Assembly (NCBI GenBank): GCA_905221605.1
Contig: CAJNDS010002085.1
Span: 1-62,000, forward strand
Length of the DNA stretch: 62,000 nucleotides
Direction of reading: 5' to 3'
From: Symbiodinium natans
Lineage: Eukaryota > Sar > Dinophyceae > Suessiales > Symbiodiniaceae
Positions 31,053 to 41,703 of this stretch are shown piece by piece (the first letter of the stretch is position 1; every line of letters begins with the position of its first letter). A program made the translations under genes and the position numbers. Below the pieces are notes generated by a model, which ran no database searches, was not told the DNA's origin, and saw nothing but the letters and a program-made list of their open reading frames with translations.

Positions 31053-31227
31053 ATCCTGGCTTTGCCAGCCGCCGTGGTTGCTCACCTTGCGGCCCCTGGC
31101 ACAGGTGCTTCAGGGCGGTTTGGGGGGTTTGGGGGTTTGGTGTGTGTTGGGGTTTAGGGTTTAGGGTTTAGGGGTTTAGGGGTTTAGGGTTTGGGGTTTG
31201 GGGTTTAAGGCTTGGGGTTTAGGGTAG

Positions 31228-31385
31228 ACTACTATTTGCTTAGGAACCCTCCAACACATAAAAGATGACAATCCCCAGATTGCCCTAAAAAGGAAGAACA
31301 TCTTTCATGTTTTATTATTATCATTGTTTTTAAGTTTTTTTTTTTTTTTTTTTTTGGGGGGGGGGGCTTTTTAAGCAAGTAGTCG
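31228..31385. mobile_element. MITE-like element (family E), copy with poly-T/poly-G arm
   Basis: GACTACTATTTGCTTAGGAACCC at the left pairs with GGGGCTTTTTAAGCAAGTAGTC at the right. The right arm carries T22G12. The left arm lacks the matching C/A run, so that run has expanded since insertion. Confidence 0.7.
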
Positions 31386-31842
31386 TAAACCCTGTTGAAC
31401 CACGGGCTGAAGGCAATGCCGGCTACCCGAAACTCGTTAAACCCTTGCAAGCACGAGCAAACTCCATAAAACCCTAAGCCCTAAGCCCTAAGCCCTAAGC
31501 CCTAAGCCCTAAACCCTAAACCCTAAACCCTAACCCTGCAGATGGACAAACAGAAGAGCCCCCTTCGTAAACCCCCGCAAGGCCCCTGTTAAGACCCCCA
31601 TGAAAGCATTTTCTTGAAGCCCGGGTTTGGGTCTTTGGATTGTTTAGGGATTCGGGTTGAAGTTCAGCGCCCTAGGCACTCTGGGACTTGAGAACATACT
31701 GGCTGACGCAGGGTTGAGCTTAGGATTTTTTGTTCAAGGGCTTTTTGTGGCTGAGGCTATTGCAAGGCATTCGAGCTTCTTTCTGCTACCTCCTCCCAAA
31801 CCCCTTCATGGGCAGTGAAAAGTAGGGCTTTAGGCACCCTGA

Positions 31843-31919
31843 ATAAGGTTATAACCAATTATGAGTATAGTTACCCTACTTAAAACCCCAGTTTGAACTC
31901 CCAATGAACCTCCAAGTAG
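31843..31919. mobile_element. Family B half copy (right arm)
   Basis: AAGGTTATAACCAATTATGAGTATAGTTACC, then CCAATGAACCTCCAAGTAG; no left arm. Confidence 0.6.
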
Positions 31920-32067
31920 CCCTAAACCCTAAACCCTAAACCCTAAATCCTAAACCCTAAACCCTAAACCCTGATCTTCAACCCTGGGCCCCCACCTGCT
32001 TTGCACCTGGAGCTCTCGACAGGTGCGAACCAACTTCTCCTGAGATTGGGTTGAGGCCTTTGAGGTT

Positions 32068-32231
32068 GGGGTTTAGGGTTTAGGGTTTAGGGTTTAGGGT
32101 TTAGGGTTTAGGGTTTAGGGTTTAGGGTTTAGGGTTTAGGGTTTAGGGTTTAGGGTTTATGGTTAGGGTTTAGGGTTTAGGGTTTAGGGTTTAGGGTTTA
32201 GGGTTTAGGGTTTAGGGTTTAGGGTTTAGGG
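32068..32231. repeat. ITR array, TTTAGGG orientation, ending at a T-run
   Basis: About 23 units with one TTTATGGTTAGGG slip. The array ends ...TTTAGGG and then T10 of the adjacent retroposon-like segment. Confidence 0.97.
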
Positions 32232-33178
32232 TTTTTTTTTTGCCACCCGCCTAGCTGACACTCAGGCCACGTTGCAGGGACTAATACCGGCAATACTGTT
32301 CGTTCGAGGTTGAGGCGCTTTTAAAGTTAGCGTAAATGGGGGACCATTTTGGGGAGGACGGAGCATCCCATCAGACAAAACAGCAAAGTCACACCCCGAC
32401 TAGCAACAGAACTCCCAGAACTCCATCCCCCATGGTCTCAGAGGAGAAAAGCCTTGATGCTACCTCAAAATCGGCAGCGCTCATCAGACCCGTATAGTTG
32501 GCCCCCGGGGAACTCTCTACGCTACACTAACCACCAAAGCGATGTAAAGCAGGTGCGGTTTCCCCGGGGTTTCATTCATGGCTTCGCAGACACACAGCAC
32601 TTGTTCACCTACGACCAGCCCAAACATAAGAGATTAGGAGTCAAACTTCCCCCTGTGTGTCTCAGCGTGCCATGACAAGTCCGCAGTCCAGGCAGAAATC
32701 CCGCCATCTGGCTCGCATGTATGGGAGTACATATGGGAAACGTAACCAGACAACCACAGATCTATCTAGAGTCCAACAAGCAACAGCTTAAACACACTCA
32801 AAACAGACTTTCTTACGTTGCCTTGTCCCCCCATCATCGCCAAGCTTTTGTACAGTGACAGCTACAGGAGTCCACCTTCGAACTAGCTCCAAGTCCAGGT
32901 CAGGCACACATCAGGTCTAGATTAAAAACACCTCGACACAAGAGGCGTCTGGACAAGGAGTCAGATCGACTCTTCCAAAAACTGATCGAAAACGTCTTGC
33001 AGACATTGTCTACCTTCCTCCCAGCAGAGGCTTTAAGCTGACCGCGCAATTGTACACGGCCCTGGGGGCATAGTGGCTGAAGGCTCCGAGTTTACCACCA
33101 TAGCAAGCCCAACAACCACATGGATCCCAACAATGAGACAGGCCACAGCACCGCAACAACCCATCACTACAGCGTGTG
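32232..33178 (-). mobile_element. Retroposon-like segment, poly(A) end joined to telomeric repeat
   Basis: T10 at 32,232-32,241 followed by GCCACCCGCCTAGCTGACACTCAGGCCACGTTGCAGGGA is matched by T9 and CGCCACCCGCCTATTATTTGACC, then GGCCACTCTGCAGGGA, at 47,794. On the minus strand both end in GGCGGGTGGC plus poly(A) fused to CCCTAAA repeat, as expected for a non-LTR retroposon or SINE. The insertion may extend to the next telomeric block at 33,178. A 108-codon plus-strand frame inside (32,349-32,675) shows no domain. No reverse transcriptase is visible. Confidence 0.5.
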
Positions 33179-33299
33179 GATTTAGGGTTTAGGGTTTAGG
33201 GTTTCGGGTTTCGGGTTAGGGAGTTTAGGGCTTCGGGTTTATGGGGCTTCTAGGGTTGAGGGTTTCGGGTATGGGAGATATGGCTTGAGCCGTAACACC

Positions 33300-33440
33300 A
33301 GAACAACCTGGAGCCCGGAACACGGAACCCGAGAACCCGAGAACCCGAGAACCGGAAAACCCGAGATCTCGAAAACCGAGAACCCGAAAAACCCGAAAGC
33401 CCGAGAACCCGAGAACCCAAAAACTCTAAAACCCTAAAAC
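33300..33440. repeat. GAACCCGA tandem repeat
   Basis: About fifteen units of 7-9 bp (GAACCCGA, GAAAACCGA) between telomeric segments. The 67-codon minus frame of FSGSRV type is its translation. Confidence 0.85.
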
Positions 33441-33518
33441 CCCAAACCCTCAAACCCTAAACCCCCAAAACCCTAGATCCCAAGCTCGCAAACGCACTCC
33501 AAAAAACTACACGCCAAA

Positions 33519-33612
33519 GCTACTATTTGCTTGAGAGCCCCACAAAATAGAGCTAATAATCCCTATACTAGCCTTATGAGGAAGATGTTTTTTTCTTTTT
33601 TTTGGGTGGTGC
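33519..33612. mobile_element. Family E half copy (left arm)
   Basis: CTACTATTTGCTTGAGAGCCCC, then TAATAATCCCTATACTAGCC, ending at a T8 run and GGGTGG. The right end is replaced by telomeric repeat. Confidence 0.55.
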
Positions 33613-33618
33613 TTTCGC

Positions 33619-33738
33619 CCTAAACCCTAAACCCTAAACCCTAAACCCTAAACCCTAAACCCTAAACCCTAAACCCTAAACCCTAAACCCTAAACCCTAA
33701 ACCCTAAACCCTAAACCCTAAACCCTAAACCCTAAACC
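33619..33738. repeat. ITR array, CCCTAAA orientation, nearly perfect
   Basis: Seventeen consecutive CCCTAAA units directly after the truncated family E copy. Confidence 0.97.
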
Positions 33739-33770
33739 AAGGCCAAGGAGCCCCTAGGCTCGGTGGCAGC

Positions 33771-33799
33771 CTGGCCGAGCAGTCGACGCACAAGATCGC
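33771..33799 (-). CDS. Candidate ankyrin exon (GDLVRRLLGQ)
   Basis: Acceptor GCTCAGCAAG precedes 29 bp coding for -GDLVRRLLGQ, with a GC donor (CAG|GCTGCC). GD-V-RLL matches an ankyrin second helix. Isolated: no neighbour was joined. Confidence 0.4.
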
Positions 33800-33999
33800 C
33801 TTGCTGAGCCTCGGGTGATCTTGGGGGTACTTGTGGGTCAAGAGGGTTTATAGGGTTTTTTATGGGGTTTTGTAGGGTATATTGAGGGTTTTATATTATA
33901 GGAGTTTTATAGGGTTTTATGGGTTTTTGGGGGGTTTAATTATAGTGTCTACAGGGTAGGTCCATAGGGTGTAGGGCTAGGTTTAAGTGAGTCTGGCGG

Positions 34000-34525
34000 G
34001 TGCTCCGGGTAGTTAACATGCCCCTGGGCCCAAGAACCCAAAACAGCCCCCTAAATGCAGTTGCGGGCTTCTCGTCATCATGGTGCGCCTTCGCACGATA
34101 TGATGCAACCAACGAATTAAGCTTCCTGAATTCTAGGTACCCTCAACATAGGGCTACACGTCCTAGCTGACTGGGGTTTAGGGTTTAGGGCACCTATACA
34201 TGATCCGGTTGCACCTGCTCTATGAACCCACCATTCAATGGGGCAAGGCCATCGATGGCATCCACAAAACTCGCGTGGCAACATTGTTACAAGTGGGCAT
34301 CCCTGTTTCAGGCCTATCTTCCTCGTGCAGCTATCGCTCAGCACTGCTTCAAGACCCTAAAAGACCCGAAGCTTTGGTTTAGCCGCTCCTTTACCTTGAT
34401 CCACGTTTTTTTGTGCACAGACGGCGATGCAGCCCCAAGAAGCCCACAAGCAACGCCTCTCAACCCTCAACCCCTGTGACCGTATCTGCCGTAGCTGACC
34501 CTACTGGCAGAGCTGCAAAGGGGAA
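34000..34525. other. Unique island without recognisable gene
   Basis: About 500 bp, mostly unique. Frames of 75 (minus) and 85 (plus) codons overlap and show no family signature. Confidence 0.4.
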
Positions 34526-34528
34526 AAG

Positions 34529-34623
34529 TTGGGATGTGCCCCCTTATACTAACAGTCCTTACTAGAGATTGTAATAGGGGATACTCTAATCCATACTAAG
34601 GACTGTTAGTATAAGGGGGAAGG
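34529..34623. mobile_element. MITE-like element (family A), copy 5
   Basis: TTGGGATGTGCCCCC and TTATACTAACAGTCCTTACT at the left, AGTAAGGACTG-type arm at the right (CTAAGGACTGTTAGTATAAGGGGGAA). One of the best-conserved stems. Confidence 0.8.
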
Positions 34624-35956
34624 GGAAAGGTTTCACCTTGGGACAAAAAGAATAGGCGCAAGGTTCCCAAAGCACATGAGGCCCTAAACTCTAAACGCAT
34701 AAGCAGCCAGGGCGCCACTTCCCTGGCAGCCCTCCCACTGGCTCCGCTCCTTCCGCATGAGCCCTAGACACTTCTTCCACACGGCTTACGGTTTGGGGCC
34801 GCTGACCCCTAAACCCTTTTGAACCCAAAATCCTGAACTAAAATCCCTAAACCCTAAGCCCTTTTGAACCCAAAACCCTAAACCCCAAACCCAGGGCGCG
34901 GGACATGATTCCGGAGCCGCCACAGCCCTCCAGCCCACCAACCCGAAACCCTCACCTACAGGTTCAGGGCTTGTAGGGCTTAGGGCTTAGGGTTTAGGGT
35001 TTAGGGTTTGGGGTTTAGGGTTTAGGGTTTAGGGTTTAGGGTTAGGGTTTACGGTTTAGGGCAGGGCTCAGGGCATAGGAGGGCTTTGAGGGGCTCCAGG
35101 ATTCATATGCCAGTGCCCCAAAAAAAACCATGCAGGTAACCACTACAGGGCTTAGGGTTTGAAAAGTGAAGTCAGACAGCAGTTGCTGCCTCCGGGATCG
35201 CCGGCGGGCGTAGTTGGCAAATTCTTCATTTTGGGACTTTTCTCCGACTGGCCGATCGCGTGAACCAAGTTGCTGAGTACCCTGAGCCCAAAGGTTAAAG
35301 GTTTACTCAGCTACTTAAGTGTGAAGGCTCATTGTTGGCGGGGCCTGTGTCTCTCGCCGGACGCCCGTGTCACCATTTAACTTTATCGCAGTCGCTTCTG
35401 CTCCCTCCCCGACACCCGTGCGCCTTCAACCCTATCAACCCGTTTGCATGAACACCCGAAAACCCCAACCCCCAACCCCCCCTAAACCCTAAACGGCCCT
35501 AACCCTTTTTGTAGCACGGACTGAGGAAGCCCAAACCCTAAACTGCCCTAAACCCTAAACCCCAAACCCCTTACCCCCCCCCCCCCCCAACACAAAGCCC
35601 CAAAAACCTAAACCCTAAAACCCTAAACCCTAAACCCTAAACCCTAAACCCTAAACCCTAAACCCTAAACCCCCCCCCCCCCCAAACAAAAAGCCCCAAA
35701 CCTCTCCCCCCCATGCCGCCTTGCAGGGCGAAGCCCTCCCACCGGCCGTTTGGCGCTACTAGGAACCTTGGGCTCCAAATTTTTCGGGGGTTGAGGGGTT
35801 AGGGTTATAGGGTTTATAGGGCTTAGGGTTTAGGGTTTGGGGTTTCGGGTTTAGGCGTCGGACCTCCAAATTTTGAGGGGTTGAGGGGTTAGGGTGATAG
35901 GTTTATAGGGTTTACTATTTGGGGGTCTAGATTCGGGGTCCCTTAGTTAGGGTTTC

Positions 35957-36193
35957 TTTTGGGATGTTCACCCTTGTACTAACAGTCCTGAATAGGCATG
36001 ACCATAAGGGATCCCTATCGAGGATATACGAACAGTCCTGAATAGGGATTATAGCAAGGGGGTACTATAATACCTTCTTAGGGGCTGATACCCTTGCCCC
36101 AAAAAGGTTAACCTTCTATAGATGGTGGGGTTTTTATCTAACCAGCAAGAAGGTTAAAGGTTACCTACCCAGTCCCTAAGGGGGACATCCCGA
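35957..36193. mobile_element. Family A element with a second element nested inside
   Basis: The outer ends are TTGGGATGTTCACCC, then TTGTACTAACAGTCCTGAATAGG, and CCCTAAGGGGGACATCCCGAG. Inside is a second AACAGTCCTGAATAGGG arm, then AAAAAGGTTAACCTTC paired with GAAGGTTAAAGGTTACC (family K, as at 50.6 kb). Confidence 0.65.
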
Positions 36194-36289
36194 GATTTAG
36201 TTTTGTTCAGGGCTTCGGGTTCCGGATGCCGGGTTTTGGGGGTTCTTGGAGGGTTGGAGCTTTTAGGGTCGTAGGTCTTGGCTCAGGGC

Positions 36290-36556
36290 CTTTGAAGGCC
36301 CTCCCAAAAAAACACATAAATAAATAATAATCGCTTGGATGCCCTTCTAAGGAAGAATCTTATTATTATTATTATTGCTCTTGTGTTTTTTATGGGGGGG
36401 AGGGGTTCCGAAGCAAGCAGGTGCAGAAGATGCAAAGGCACAGCCTCCATTTTGTCACCTTCTTCTACTATTTGTTTAAGAACCTCTGAAAAAAAAAACC
36501 GTAATACCCTGGGAAGAACATTCTTCCTTTTTTGGGGGTTCTTAAGCAATTCGTAG
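36290..36556. mobile_element. Family E elements, complete copy at 36,464-36,556
   Basis: CTACTATTTGTTTAAGAACC at the left and GGGGGTTCTTAAGCAATTCGTAG at the right bound a 93-bp copy. A second, decayed relative (CCAAAAAAACACATAAATAAATAAT, then TTATTATTATTATTATTGC and GTGTTTTTTATGGGG) lies just upstream. The 88-codon minus frame across both is not a gene. Confidence 0.65.
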
Positions 36557-36721
36557 TCTTTCGTGGGGCTACCCTAAACCCTAAACCCTAAACCCTAAAC
36601 CCTAAACCCTAAACCCTAAACCAGAAGGCCGAAGTCAGAAGGGCGAGCTACCTGCTCATGTGTGGGGTTTCCGCCGCTTGGGAAGCGGTGGGCTGAACCA
36701 CTGGCGACATGCATGCCATTG

Positions 36722-36797
36722 CTTAGGGTTTAGGGCTTAGGGCTTAGGGCTTAGGGCTTAGGGCTTAGGGCTTAGGGTTTAGGGTTTAGGGTTAAGG
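36722..36797. repeat. ITR array, homogeneous CTTAGGG then TTTAGGG
   Basis: About seven CTTAGGG units flanked by TTTAGGG. Confidence 0.93.
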
Positions 36798-36937
36798 CGT
36801 TGCACCCTGCCCCCCCCCCCCCCCCTTCCCGCTCAGTTGGGGAACTAAATTTCTCTCACGTTCATCCCGACATATCCCAAGACGAAGCCCTTGCAAGCAG
36901 CGACAAGGTCCGACCCGAAGCCCTGAACCCTAAATGT

Positions 36938-37035
36938 GGGTTTACGAAAATAAGGGACCCCAAAAATAGATCCTTAAGGAGTAGGATTCCCTTTTAACAA
37001 GACCCCAACCAGGTACCCCTAATGTCGAAACCCCC
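36938..37035. repeat. Dispersed repeat (family M), copy 2
   Basis: Counterpart of 9,068-9,168: TAAGGGACCCCAAAAATAGATCC, GTAGGATTCCC and GACCCCAACCAGGTACCCCTAATGTCGAAACCCC in the same order. Confidence 0.5.
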
Positions 37036-37410
37036 AAACCGCATCCTAGGCGCATGCCGAACAGCCTAAACCCTAAACCCTAAACCCTAAACCCTAAACC
37101 CTAAACCCGCCCGCCACCCCACTCTCTTGTCTTTTGGGGGTAGGCGCGCTCAGTGAGACCCTGCGAGGGAGCCCCAGGCGGGCGACCGAGCTGGCCTTCA
37201 GGCTGGCTTACCCTCCAGGCAGGCACAGGCCGAGTCAGCGCAGTTGTCACTGTATTATATTATATTACCCCAAACCCCAAGCTCCTGGTTGGGTCCTGCA
37301 TTGGAGGGCCCCCTAGAACGGCCCTTGAGAGCCCTGGTCCCTCACCCCCCTCCGCTGGGCTGAGGGGACCAGGGGCCGTTTTGTTGGGGGCAGGCAGGGC
37401 TCTTGGCCAA

Positions 37411-37735
37411 AAATGGTTCTGACCCTGGCCCTGGCCCTGGCATTGGCCCTGGCCCGGCCCCTGACCCTGACTGCCCTGGCCCTGTCCCTGGTCCTGGCCC
37501 TTGGCCTAGGTGGCCCTGGCTTGAGCCCTGCCTGACCCCGCCCTAACCAGTACCTGCCCATGGGATTCTGGTTCTGACCTCGCCCTGCGCCCTGAACCTG
37601 GCCTGGCCCTGATTCCTTCTCATGACCCTGGTTTTGGTCCTTGGATCCTGGCCCTGGCCTGGGTCGGCCCTGGCCCTGGCCCTGCCCTGGCCCTGGCCCT
37701 GGCCCTGGCCTGGCCCTTGCCCTGGTCTGACCCTG
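37411..37735. repeat. (CCCTGG)n hexanucleotide repeat
   Basis: About 320 bp of CCCTGGC/CCCTGA units. The frames rich in Gly-Pro-Gly-Gln (minus) and Leu-Ala (plus) are repeat translations. Confidence 0.9.
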
Positions 37736-38150
37736 ATTCGAGCCCCCTTGCGCAAAGCGAAGCTGTCCGCGCACCAGTTTGTGTCCTGTTTCGGGGCACT
37801 CTCCCTCTGGCTTTAGCCCCTTCGCGCCAACCCAATCTGTCCTGCCTCGCTTCCGTTTGCTACAACTTTGTGCCTGGTCCTGACCCTGGTTCGGTATCCC
37901 ACCTTACCCCCTTCGCGCCAAGCCAAGCTATCCGCCACACCAGCCCTGTTTCCGTGGCGCTCTGCCCAACCCAAGCTGCTCACTGTGTGTTCTTCTTGGT
38001 TGGAATTTTTTCGCGCCAACCAAGCCTCGCTGCCTTTCTCTCTTCCTGGCCCATCCCTTAGCCCCTTCGCGCCAACCCAAGCTGTCTTCACGGACCCTGC
38101 CTCGTTTCCGTCTGCCGCAGCTTTGCGCCTGGTCCACGCACCTTGTGGAA
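37736..38150. repeat. Degenerate long tandem repeat with CCCCTTCGCGCCAACCCAAGC core
   Basis: The core CCCCTTCGCGCCAA(C/G)CCAA(G/T)CTGTC recurs at about 37,818, 37,908, 38,010 (TTTTTTCGCGCC) and 38,062. Shared followers are CCTCGCTTCCGT, TTTGC(T/C)-CAACTTTG(T/C)GCCTGGTCC. Copies are about 95-125 bp apart and strongly diverged. Confidence 0.65.
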
Positions 38151-38374
38151 ATCCCCAAAAAGGGCGTGAGTGCTGACTCATGTGATGCTTTGTAAAAATA
38201 TAAAAGGTCTTAACTCCTTGAGAGTTGTAAGTGGGCGGTCTTGGGGTGGGTAGGTCTGCAGACTACCGCGCGCTCCCAAAGCGCGCTCCCGTCTGGCACG
38301 CCCTAAACCCTAAACCCTAAACTGCATCCTAGGCGCATGCCGCACAGCAGCAGCACCAAGGATGAAAACCGCCG

Positions 38375-38410
38375 GCAGAAGTGAGGCGACGGCTTCGGCG
38401 TGGTCGCATG
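38375..38410 (-). CDS. Candidate ankyrin fragment (DHAEAVASLLPA)
   Basis: The minus strand reads DHAEAVASLLPA, matching the GH-EAV--LL segment of an ankyrin repeat. No clear acceptor was found, so this may be a decayed piece. Confidence 0.25.
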
Positions 38411-38696
38411 GGCCATGGGAGCTCCCCCACAAAGCAGGGACATGGTCTTTAGATGACTTTAGAAAGGGTTTAGCCAGGGTTTAGGGTTTAGGGTTTAGCC
38501 AGGGTTTAGGGTTTAGGGCTAGAGTTTAGGGTATGGGGTTGTATGGGGTTTCTGTTGCATAGGGTTTTGGGCTTAGGTCCAGCTGGGCATGAAACCGCAG
38601 AATTTCCAGGTCCTAAAGCCTCTCTCGCCCCGAGCTTCGCACACCCCAAGCCTGAACCCTAAACCCTAAGCCCTAAACCCTAAATCCTAGGTTGGC

Positions 38697-38815
38697 CCCC
38701 CCAATACAGTGGCAGTCTTCTTGGACCTAGTTCCTTCATACTCGTGCCCTAGTGTATTTCCTCATTACAGCACTGTGGCTGTATGGGGGGCCTCACCCAA
38801 CCACTCCGAATGAAA
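38697..38815. mobile_element. Candidate inverted-repeat element
   Basis: TTGGCCCCCCCAATACAGTGGCAGTC at the left and CAGCACTGTGGCTGTATGGGGGGCC at the right look like diverged inverted ends around about 70 bp. Single copy. Confidence 0.35.
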
Positions 38816-39585
38816 CCCCAGACCCTACATCCTGAAAACCCTAACCCCTAAACTCTAAACCCCCGAACCCCACATCCTAAACAGTTCTTTTCAAGCAGGC
38901 TCTCCGACGTGCCTGGAAGACTACAGGCAACTCATCCTAAAACCCCTGGGTTTAGGGTTGTAGGGTTGTAGGGTTTAGTGTTGTAGGGTCGTAGAGTTAA
39001 GGTTTAGGGTTTAGGGTTTAGGGTTTAGGGCTGAAGCCCTTCATCCTGAGGCTTCGCCCGCTCATGGGGGGCTCAGAAGGCTTGGGCCACCACCCCGCGA
39101 AAAGGGCGTCGGAAGGATAAGCCCTTATCCCTGAAAATGGGGCTGGGGTTTAGGGTTTAGGGTTTAGGGTTTAGGGTTTAGGGTTTAGGGTTTAGGGTTT
39201 AGGGCTATAGGGTTTAGGCTTTAGGCTAAAGAGTGGAGCCTTCGTAACCCTAAAGCCTAAACCCATGCAGCCCTAATCCCAGCACCCTAAACCCTCAACC
39301 CAAGACCTTGGGTGTAGTGTTCAGGGGGGTTCAAGTACCCACCTCAAGCTCCCAGACCTCTGCAGGAAACCAGGGCGGGCCCCTGAACCCTCGACCCCAA
39401 AGCCCCCCTAACCCTAAACCCTAAACCCTAAACCCTAAACGCTAAACGCTAAACCCTAAACCCTAAACCCTAAACCCTACACCCTAAAGCCAGAAGCCCA
39501 AAAGCCTCACCCTGGACCCCAGGAGAAATAGAACCCGAAAGCAAGCTCACCCCCTCAAGCTCCCAAATCCCCGAAAACATGCTTA

Positions 39586-39692
39586 CTTGGGATGTTCCCC
39601 CTTATACTAACAGTCCTTCATATTCTAGTACCCCCCCCCTATTCTAATCCATATTAAGGACTGTTAGTTCGTCTAAGGGGGGAACATCCCAG
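39586..39692. mobile_element. MITE-like element (family A), copy 7
   Basis: CTTGGGATGTTCCCCC and TTATACTAACAGTCCTTCAT at the left pair with AAGGACTGTTAGTTCG and TCTAAGGGGGGAACATCCCAG at the right; C9 in the spacer. Confidence 0.8.
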
Positions 39693-39904
39693 ATGTTTAC
39701 CAACAATCAGATCTCCGAAGACCTTCAGAGCAGAAGACAGCCTCACTACTGTTCAACCCGATTGGAACAACTATACCCGAGACCCTGTACAAAATAGTGA
39801 CGTTAAACCCTAACCCCAAGCCCCAAGCCCTAAGCCTTGTAAAGCCCTAAGCCCTAAACCCTTTCGCGACAGGCTTCTTGCCGCGCCTTTTGAGCCCTAA
39901 ACCC

Positions 39905-40015
39905 TGAAGCCTAAACCCTAACCCTAAACCCTAAACCCTAAACCCTAAACCCTAAACCCTAAACCCTAAACCCTAAACCCTAAACCCTAAACCCTAAACC
40001 CTAAACCCTAACCCT
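39905..40015. repeat. ITR array, CCCTAAA orientation
   Basis: About fifteen units with two hexamer slips (CCCTAA) at the ends. Confidence 0.96.
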
Positions 40016-40310
40016 CCGAGCTCCAGGGCCGCACCGTGGGAACACCGACCTGTCGCTCCAAGGTTTAGGGTTTAGGGTTTAGGGTTTAGGGTTTCTGGAA
40101 GCCCCTAAAACCCGTAAATCCCCCCCCAAAACCCTAAAACCCTTAACCCACAAAACCCTAAACACCCCGAAAACCCAAAGCCCCTCAACCCTGTACGGTT
40201 TGGGGGGTTTGACGGTTTAGGGTTTAGGGTTTAGGGTTTAGGGTCCAGGGGTTAAGAGGCGATAGCAACAAAAAACTCTTATATGAAGTGCTCTGGCAAA
40301 CCTGCAAATA

Positions 40311-40426
40311 TACTTGGTAGCCCTGTAAGTATAATCAGACAAGGGTGCTCTTTTTGGGGCTGGCTACTTTTTAAGGGAGCCTAGAACCAATAAACAGGTA
40401 AAGGGTACAACTGGGCTACCAAGTAT
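40311..40426. mobile_element. MITE-like element (family J)
   Basis: The ends TACTTGGTAGCCC and GGGCTACCAAGTA are perfect 13-bp inverted repeats. The interior contains AAGGGTGCTCTTTTTGGGG, recalling phrases at 7,660, 12,066 and 28,840. Confidence 0.75.
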
Positions 40427-40752
40427 ACAAGGCGTCCGACTTTCAAGGTAGGGCATTGGGGGGGAGGGGGTGGGGGGGGCAAACCATAAACCTAAACCCT
40501 ATTAAGTGTGATTGTTACTTGGCTATACTAACACGAACTTTCGGGTCGTCGCACTTTTTAATCTGCAAAGCAACTAGAGCTGGATGACACAGCCCTAAAC
40601 CCAAAACCCTAAACCCCGAAACCCTAAGCAATGATTTAGGCTCCTGCACCATTGTCTCCCTACAAAGAGACTCCTAAGCCCTGAGCCGTACCTTCAGAAA
40701 GCAAAACCTATTTTTTGTAGGTTACCTGAGAAGCCCGTTTGTTGTTTACAGC

Positions 40753-40823
40753 AGCAAAACCCTAAACCCTAAACCCTAAACCCTAAACCCTAAACCCTAA
40801 ACCCTAAACCCTAAACCCTAAGC
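40753..40823. repeat. ITR array, CCCTAAA orientation
   Basis: Ten perfect units immediately after GTTTACAGCAGCAAAA. Confidence 0.96.
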
Positions 40824-40983
40824 AGGGCTCTTCAGGTAGTATCGACATATCTACTGCCGGGAGGACGGGCGCCCGGGGGGCGGGATCTGAGGCCTTGGGT
40901 GCCTCATGACGACGATGTCAGTAATGTGCGTAGGGTTTAGGGTTTAGGGTTTAGGGTTTAGGGTTTAGGGTTTCGGGTTTAGG

Positions 40984-41212
40984 GTAGTTACATGGTGCCT
41001 TAACATGGGCCCCTTTGAAAGGGGACCCCTTATATACCCTGTACGAATTAGGGGCCCACATTTCAGAACCCTTTAAACTTACTTCTCCAATAACCAAGGG
41101 GAAAAAAGGTCTATAATTTAATATTCCTACTAAGGAAGCCCAAAAAGTTTACAGTTCAACTAGAGGCGAAGTAAGTAAAGCAGGTAGGGGACCATGTTGA
41201 GTGCCCATGAAA
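40984..41212. mobile_element. Family C element containing a nested family D element
   Basis: The outer phrase is GTAGTTACATGGTGCC, then GGGGCCCACATTTCAGAACCC, resuming as GTAGGGGACCATGTTGAG. It is interrupted at 41,078-41,175 by a complete family D copy (CTTACTTCTCC to GGCGAAGTAAG, near-identical to 388-487). Confidence 0.65.
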
Positions 41213-41313
41213 CGACCCTTAGATGGAAGAAGGCCGCATCCCAGACGTGGACTAGGCCACTCGGCGGTTCATGGGTCGTTTAGGGTGTAGGGTTTAGGGT
41301 TTAGGGTTTAGGG

Positions 41314-41432
41314 CTACTTGGAGGTTCATGGGTTGTTATAAGCGGGGGTTTCTCTAGGGTGACTAGAGTTCTAACTGCTTATAACCTTATTTCGGGTACT
41401 TATAATAGAACTACCCATGAACCTTCAAGTAA
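41314..41432. mobile_element. MITE-like element (family B), copy 4
   Basis: CTACTTGGAGGTTCATGGG at the left pairs with CCCATGAACCTTCAAGTAA at the right. The interior is diverged from copies 1 and 2. Confidence 0.75.
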
Positions 41433-41554
41433 TTATATTGCTTAGGGTTCAGGGTCCCAGGGAGTCTTTGAGTATGTGCATCTGATGCTTCAGCAGAGAG
41501 GCCACGGTCGGAGAAAGCGCTCGCGCTGCAGTCCCCTGGATATAGGCCTGAGAA

Positions 41555-41703
41555 CTACTACTCGCTTAAGAACATATTCCTCCTCATAAGGATAATATAG
41601 GGATTATTATTTTTACAAAATTTAGAAGAAACAACGATCCCTACACGAGGAATATTTTCTATTTTTTTTTTTTGGGGGGGGGGGGTTCTTAAGCAGTTGG
41701 TAG
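41555..41703. mobile_element. MITE-like element (family E), copy with T/G run
   Basis: CTACTACTCGCTTAAGAAC at the left pairs with GGGGGTTCTTAAGCAGTTGGTAG at the right, with T12G13 in the right arm only. The interior contains two ATAGGGATTATT/CGATCCCTA inverted segments. Confidence 0.7.

Noticed and set aside
37313-37835. Frames rich in Gly-Pro-Gln (minus) or Leu-Ala-Trp-Pro (plus)
   Set aside because: Translation of the CCCTGG hexamer repeat; all frames are open for the same reason.
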